Under the pieces are notes generated by a model, which saw nothing but the letters and a program-made list of their open reading frames with translations, was not told where the DNA came from and searched no databases. DNA of 14,936 bases, from assembly GCA_002493835.1 (NCBI GenBank), contig DLAA01000088.1:1-14936 (forward strand). Reading direction: 5' to 3'. Made by a program: the position numbers and the translations under genes. Positions 11,692 through 14,936 of this stretch are shown in pieces. This stretch comes from Lachnospiraceae bacterium UBA7060. GTDB taxonomy: Bacteria > Bacillota > Clostridia > Lachnospirales > Lachnospiraceae. Position 1 is the first letter of the stretch. Every line of letters starts with the position of its first letter.

Positions 11692-13874
11692 CTTTTCCGC
11701 TCCGCTATCTCCGCCATCTTCGCCTCACTTAAGCGCGTGTCACCATGAACGCGGGAATACGCGAGATAACCGTTCATACGGTCGATTTTGGTAAGATTGC
11801 GGCTGCCGCAGACAGGACAGACATCCATCTCTAGCTCCTGATGCCCACAATCATCGCAGTACGCCAAAGACAAATTAACCCCCTCGTAAAAACCCATATC
11901 CATCGCCCTGCGGATAAGGGTCTTGATTGCATCTATATTATAGTCAATCGGATATTTTACATATTGGATTTTTCCGCCGTTTGCCAACTCCCAGAAACGA
12001 TATTCCAAATCCTGCTTCTCGATGGGAGTGATATCCTCTGTCACATGACAGTGAAAGCTGTTGGAAACATATTCCCTATCGGAGACACCCTCCACAATAC
12101 CATACTTCGCCCGAAACTGCTTAACCTGCAAACCACAGAGATTCTCTGCCGGTGTGCCGTATATCGCGTAAAGATGACCGTCCTCTTCCTTATACTCATT
12201 TATTTTGTTATTGATATGCTCCAAAACCTCCAGAGCAAAAGCACCATCCTCCACTAGAGACTTGCCGTTATAAAGCTCTTGCAGCTCATTAAACGCAGTG
12301 ATCCCAAAGCTGGCTGTAGCGGACTTTAAAATTGGTTTGATTTTATCATGCAGCTGCAGATGGCCTCCCAGGAAACCACCCTCACAATATGCAAGCGGAT
12401 TTGTGGACGCACGCATCTCTCCAAGATAGGCATATGTCCTGATATGAAGCTGCCTGATCAGATTCAAATAGTAATCCAGCACCTCATAAAACTCTCTGCC
12501 CTCCTGTCTGGATTTCGCCAGGATCATCGGCAGATGTAATGACACTGCCCCCACATTAAACCGCCCCACAAAAACAGGGGAATCTTCTTCGTCTGCCGGA
12601 TGCATGCCACCCCGCTCATACCAGGGAGACAAAAATGCCCGGCACCCCATGGGAGAGATCACTTTGCCATACTGCTTATACATACTGGCAATATAACCCT
12701 TTCCGGTAAGACTGAGCCAGTCGGGATACATGGTCTTTGCTGAACACTCGACACCCGCCTCAAACACATCCTCCAGCTCTTTTCCGGGGCCGTGAAGATT
12801 CTCATCATATAAGAATACAATCTTCGGAAAGAGCACAGGTTTTTTGCATTCCTTTTTTCCCTGCCCCTTTCTCCGCACATTGAGCATTTGAATAGTAGCC
12901 ATCTTTGCAAAGCGGCTCGTACCAATCCCCGCCGTCACCGTAATAAAGGGATAATCTCCCCTGCTGCTTGCCACTGTATTAAATTTATATTCCCAGCCCT
13001 GAAAGCCCTGCTCAAACTCTTTCTCCACATCTGCAAGTGCTTCCGCCTCGGCGACTTCCTCACTGATTCCAAGTCTTTTATATTTTGCGATATTTCTCTT
13101 ATATGATTTCTCCGCATAGGGCTCTAAGATTTTGTCCACTTCAGGCACAGTAAACCCGCCATACTGCTGGCTCGCCGCACTCAGTACGATATCTCCTATG
13201 ACATCAAAGGCGACATCCAAAGTCTTCGGCTCATTGTACCAGATATTTCCCATCTCAAATCCGCCGCTTAAAACCTCCGCCACATTGAATAGACAGCAAT
13301 TCATGGTATCCCTTCGGGCGGACATGTCATGGACATAGATATAGCCATCCCGGCATGCCTGAATTTCCTCCGTAGTCATAAAAAATTTCTGATATAATTC
13401 TTTATTAAATTGATTGAATATCAGACTGCGCTTGGTAGAGACAAGAGCGCTGTCTGTATTCGCATTCTCCTTATCGCCAATGTACATGATGGACTGGCTT
13501 TTCTTATATACATCATCCATCATGCGCACAAAATCCTGTTTGTAATTTCGGTAGTCACGATAACTCTTGGCTACAATTGGCTTCACATCTTCCAGCGCGC
13601 TCTCCACAATATTATGCATAATCTGTATGGGAATCTTCTCCACATCAAGCTCGTTCACTTTATCAACGACTGTCTGGCAAATGTGTACCTTCTCTTCTTC
13701 GGTAAATTTTGTGAGAGCGCGATATGCGCTTTTCCCCACTGCGTCGATGACTTTCTGGACATTAAAGTCTTCCAAACTGCCGTCCTTCTTGATCACCTTC
13801 ACACCTTTTTCTGGCTGGAATTTCAAACTGTAATCCTCACCATTCAAATAATCTGACTCAAATTTACTAACCAT
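11685..13874 (-). CDS. nrdD: Anaerobic (class III) ribonucleoside-triphosphate reductase
   Basis: A 729-residue oxygen-sensitive reductase converting ribonucleoside triphosphates to dNTPs by glycyl radical chemistry. An N-terminal ATP-cone (about 24-115, starting VKVIKKDGSLEDFNVQKV) should provide allosteric control. The catalytic barrel holds the cysteine pair MNCC (191-194) and MGCR (C411), the expected thiyl radical site. The C-terminus has a zinc site of four cysteines (C673, C676, C686, C689) and the glycyl-radical segment NGYLAYSRVHGD, with G711 the likely radical residue 18 from the end. The length is normal and no key residue is missing. The ATG at 13874 has GGAGGA four bases upstream. 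A strong promoter and two NrdR boxes precede it, and nrdG and dut follow. It is active as a dimer in the cytoplasm. Confidence 0.97.
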   Translation of the reverse strand: MVSKFESDYLNGEDYSLKFQPEKGVKVIKKDGSLEDFNVQKVIDAVGKSAYRALTKFTEEEKVHICQTVVDKVNELDVEKIPIQIMHNIVESALEDVKPIVAKSYRDYRNYKQDFVRMMDDVYKKSQSIMYIGDKENANTDSALVSTKRSLIFNQFNKELYQKFFMTTEEIQACRDGYIYVHDMSARRDTMNCCLFNVAEVLSGGFEMGNIWYNEPKTLDVAFDVIGDIVLSAASQQYGGFTVPEVDKILEPYAEKSYKRNIAKYKRLGISEEVAEAEALADVEKEFEQGFQGWEYKFNTVASSRGDYPFITVTAGIGTSRFAKMATIQMLNVRRKGQGKKECKKPVLFPKIVFLYDENLHGPGKELEDVFEAGVECSAKTMYPDWLSLTGKGYIASMYKQYGKVISPMGCRAFLSPWYERGGMHPADEEDSPVFVGRFNVGAVSLHLPMILAKSRQEGREFYEVLDYYLNLIRQLHIRTYAYLGEMRASTNPLAYCEGGFLGGHLQLHDKIKPILKSATASFGITAFNELQELYNGKSLVEDGAFALEVLEHINNKINEYKEEDGHLYAIYGTPAENLCGLQVKQFRAKYGIVEGVSDREYVSNSFHCHVTEDITPIEKQDLEYRFWELANGGKIQYVKYPIDYNIDAIKTLIRRAMDMGFYEGVNLSLAYCDDCGHQELEMDVCPVCGSRNLTKIDRMNGYLAYSRVHGDTRLSEAKMAEIAERKSM

Positions 13875-13920
13875 ACGTTCCTCCGAAATACTATTTGTTC
13901 GCTGTAATCAGCAACCGTTT

Positions 13921-13936
13921 CCACAAAATATAGTAT
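13921..13936 (-). promoter_or_regulatory. NrdR box 2 (start-proximal)
   Basis: On the minus strand ATACTATATTTTGTGG matches 14 of 16 bases of the NrdR-box consensus ACACWATATWTTGTGT. It lies in the nrdD 5' leader, 30 bases centre to centre from box 1, close to three helical turns, the paired arrangement expected for NrdR binding. Confidence 0.82.
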
Positions 13937-13950
13937 CACCATGCATAATG

Positions 13951-13966
13951 GCACAATATATTGCGT
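13951..13966 (-). promoter_or_regulatory. NrdR box 1 (promoter-proximal)
   Basis: On the minus strand ACGCAATATATTGTGC matches 14 of 16 bases of the NrdR-box consensus and has a near-palindromic core. It begins about three bases after the predicted transcription start, so a bound repressor would block initiation or early elongation. NrdR is an ATP/dATP-sensing repressor of reductase genes; its own gene is not in this window. Confidence 0.87.
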
Positions 13967-13975
13967 TTTAAAATC

Positions 13976-14004
13976 AGTATACGGTAAGAAGAATGTTATG
14001 TCAA
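13976..14004 (-). promoter_or_regulatory. Strong SigA promoter of the nrdD-nrdG-dut operon
   Basis: On the minus strand a perfect TTGACA (14004-13999), a 17-base spacer and TATACT (13981-13976, five of six). The start is expected near 13969, giving a leader of about 95 bases that contains both NrdR boxes. This is the best promoter in the window. Confidence 0.9.
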
Positions 14005-14041
14005 TGTCCCATTTCATCAAAAACTTCTCAAAAATAACCGA

Positions 14042-14074
14042 AAAGGGATATATCTTTTTGTGACATATCTCTTT
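14042..14074 (-). terminator. Weak intrinsic terminator candidate after the WYL regulator gene
   Basis: On the minus strand AAAGAGATATG (14074-14064) pairs with 14052-14042 with one A-C mismatch and one G-U pair around an 11-base loop. Only a broken T-rich stretch follows. It is AT-rich and not strong, but it lies just after the stop at 14081 and before the nrdD promoter, where a terminator is expected. Confidence 0.35.
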
Positions 14075-14080
14075 AGAAAT

Positions 14081-14936
14081 CTATTGACAAGCCTCTCTTT
14101 CTTCATAACTGGCCAGTATCTCTTTCAGATGTCTCCCATATGCCTCCACAACCGACTCGGGTGCTATAATCTGTGCCCCTGCACCAAGCCCTGTCAGCCA
14201 GCCAAAAAACTGTCCGCTGACCGCTACCCGCACCCGAACAGAAAAGTGTTCTTCATCTCTCTTTCTCACAGGTGCCTCTCTGCCAAAACGATCCATCACT
14301 ACCCCAATCAGACTGTTCTCAAAAAGAAGCGTGACAGTCTCCTCCCTGCCGCCGTACATACCAAAAGTCTTGTTGGCATAATCTGCAATATCAAAACGGT
14401 CAAACAATTCCGCTCCTTCCCGTTTTTTATCCTCCAAAACTTCTATTTTCGCCATTTTATCAACCCGAAAATGCTTGATCTTATCCTCCTCACTGTCGTG
14501 AGCAATCAAATAGTAATTCTCATCCTTGCAAGTAAGCGCCCACGGGCTGACATGATAAGCTTTCCCATTTCGCCTGGATACAAGTTCCCTGTTCAGGTTC
14601 CATTCCAAATACTGAAAAGAAATCTGCCGGTTATTCTGAATTGCTCTGTGAATATCATCCACCACATAGTAGATACTTTCATTGGCCGTCTTAATACGAT
14701 TTGCCACATAAACCTGCCGCTGCAGCTGCCCAGCCTGCGCTTTTGATGCCAGCTTTTCAATCTTGGAAATCAGTTCCCTCGATTTATTGACTGTCAAAAA
14801 ACGGGATGCCTGCACCGTTTCCACCAGAAGTTTCAATTCCGCCAGCTCAAAATCCCGCCCTGCCAAATAATAGCCGCCTCCGCTCTTCGCCTTCACCAGC
14901 ACAATATCACAGCCGAAATCAATGAGCTGCGCAATA
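14081..14936 (-). CDS. WYL-domain transcriptional regulator (YafY-type), 5' end outside window
   Basis: The frame is open to the right edge: 11 codons before the first possible GTG (14902) also read without a stop and continue the family sequence, so the true start and the N-terminal winged helix lie outside. The visible 284 residues begin in the wing, marked by VKAKSGGGYYLAGRDFEL, typical of the join between the HTH and the WYL part. A helical linker follows, ending in QLQRQVYVANRIKT. The WYL domain itself carries SFQYLEWN, YHVSPWAL and the YYLIAHD variant of the signature. The last 80 residues match the WCX-type extension, with FGWLTGLGAGAQIIAPESV. Such proteins bind DNA and respond to a nucleic-acid or nucleotide-type ligand, though the ligand is rarely known. 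It reads toward nrdD, but nrdD has its own promoter, so a functional link is not required. Confidence 0.9.
   Translation of the reverse strand, partial: IAQLIDFGCDIVLVKAKSGGGYYLAGRDFELAELKLLVETVQASRFLTVNKSRELISKIEKLASKAQAGQLQRQVYVANRIKTANESIYYVVDDIHRAIQNNRQISFQYLEWNLNRELVSRRNGKAYHVSPWALTCKDENYYLIAHDSEEDKIKHFRVDKMAKIEVLEDKKREGAELFDRFDIADYANKTFGMYGGREETVTLLFENSLIGVVMDRFGREAPVRKRDEEHFSVRVRVAVSGQFFGWLTGLGAGAQIIAPESVVEAYGRHLKEILASYEEREACQ

Noticed and set aside
11741..11745. Glycyl-radical motif of NrdD reads RVHGD rather than RVxGY
   Set aside because: Considered as a possible loss of function, but the surrounding segment and distance from the C-terminus are as I recall for Clostridia-type NrdD, and the zinc and active-site cysteines are intact.
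14060..14746. Plus-strand frame of 228 codons at the right end
   Set aside because: Antisense to the WYL regulator and overlapping its stop region; no ribosome binding site or recognisable domain.

Overview
The window looks like chromosomal DNA of a spore-forming anaerobic Firmicute, probably a Lachnospiraceae-type Clostridium relative. The grounds are a GerA/SpoVAF-type spore germination gene, an oxygen-sensitive class III ribonucleotide reductase (nrdDG), moderate GC with AT-rich intergenic DNA, strong purine-rich ribosome binding sites, and protein styles typical of that family. Every gene I can support lies on the minus strand, so transcription runs from high to low coordinates. Both ends are cut inside genes. 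I see no tRNA, rRNA, CRISPR array, transposase or phage gene.

Read in transcription order, 14936-14081 is the 3' part of a WYL-domain regulator. A 206-base gap then carries a near-consensus SigA promoter and two NrdR-box operators, followed by nrdD, nrdG and dut (13874-10649). This is a coherent dNTP-supply operon: NrdG activates NrdD, NrdD reduces ribonucleoside triphosphates (including UTP to dUTP), and Dut removes the dUTP. Next is a SpoVAF-like germination gene (10524-9106). It appears to have its own forespore SigG promoter, set inside a hairpin that would shut off read-through from dut.

An AT-rich gap (9105-8617) follows, with a candidate promoter, a candidate 42-codon ORF and strongly foldable leader RNA. 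It leads into a 767-residue fusion of a GH1 beta-glycosidase and a class I mannose-6-phosphate isomerase (8616-6313). Downstream on the same strand come a lipoprotein with two calcium-loop-like motifs (6252-4843) and a MalY/PatB-type PLP enzyme (4722-3541). A clear intrinsic terminator closes this run (3470-3434).

The last block is an ABC system of the MacB/FtsX type: a 583-residue protein in which an XRE DNA-binding domain is fused to an FtsX-like permease (3303-1552), its ATPase (1534-863), and a second FtsX-like permease that runs off the left edge (837-1). The most unusual items are the HTH-permease fusion, the GH1-PMI fusion, the SigG promoter/hairpin arrangement and the structured leader before the GH1-PMI gene.
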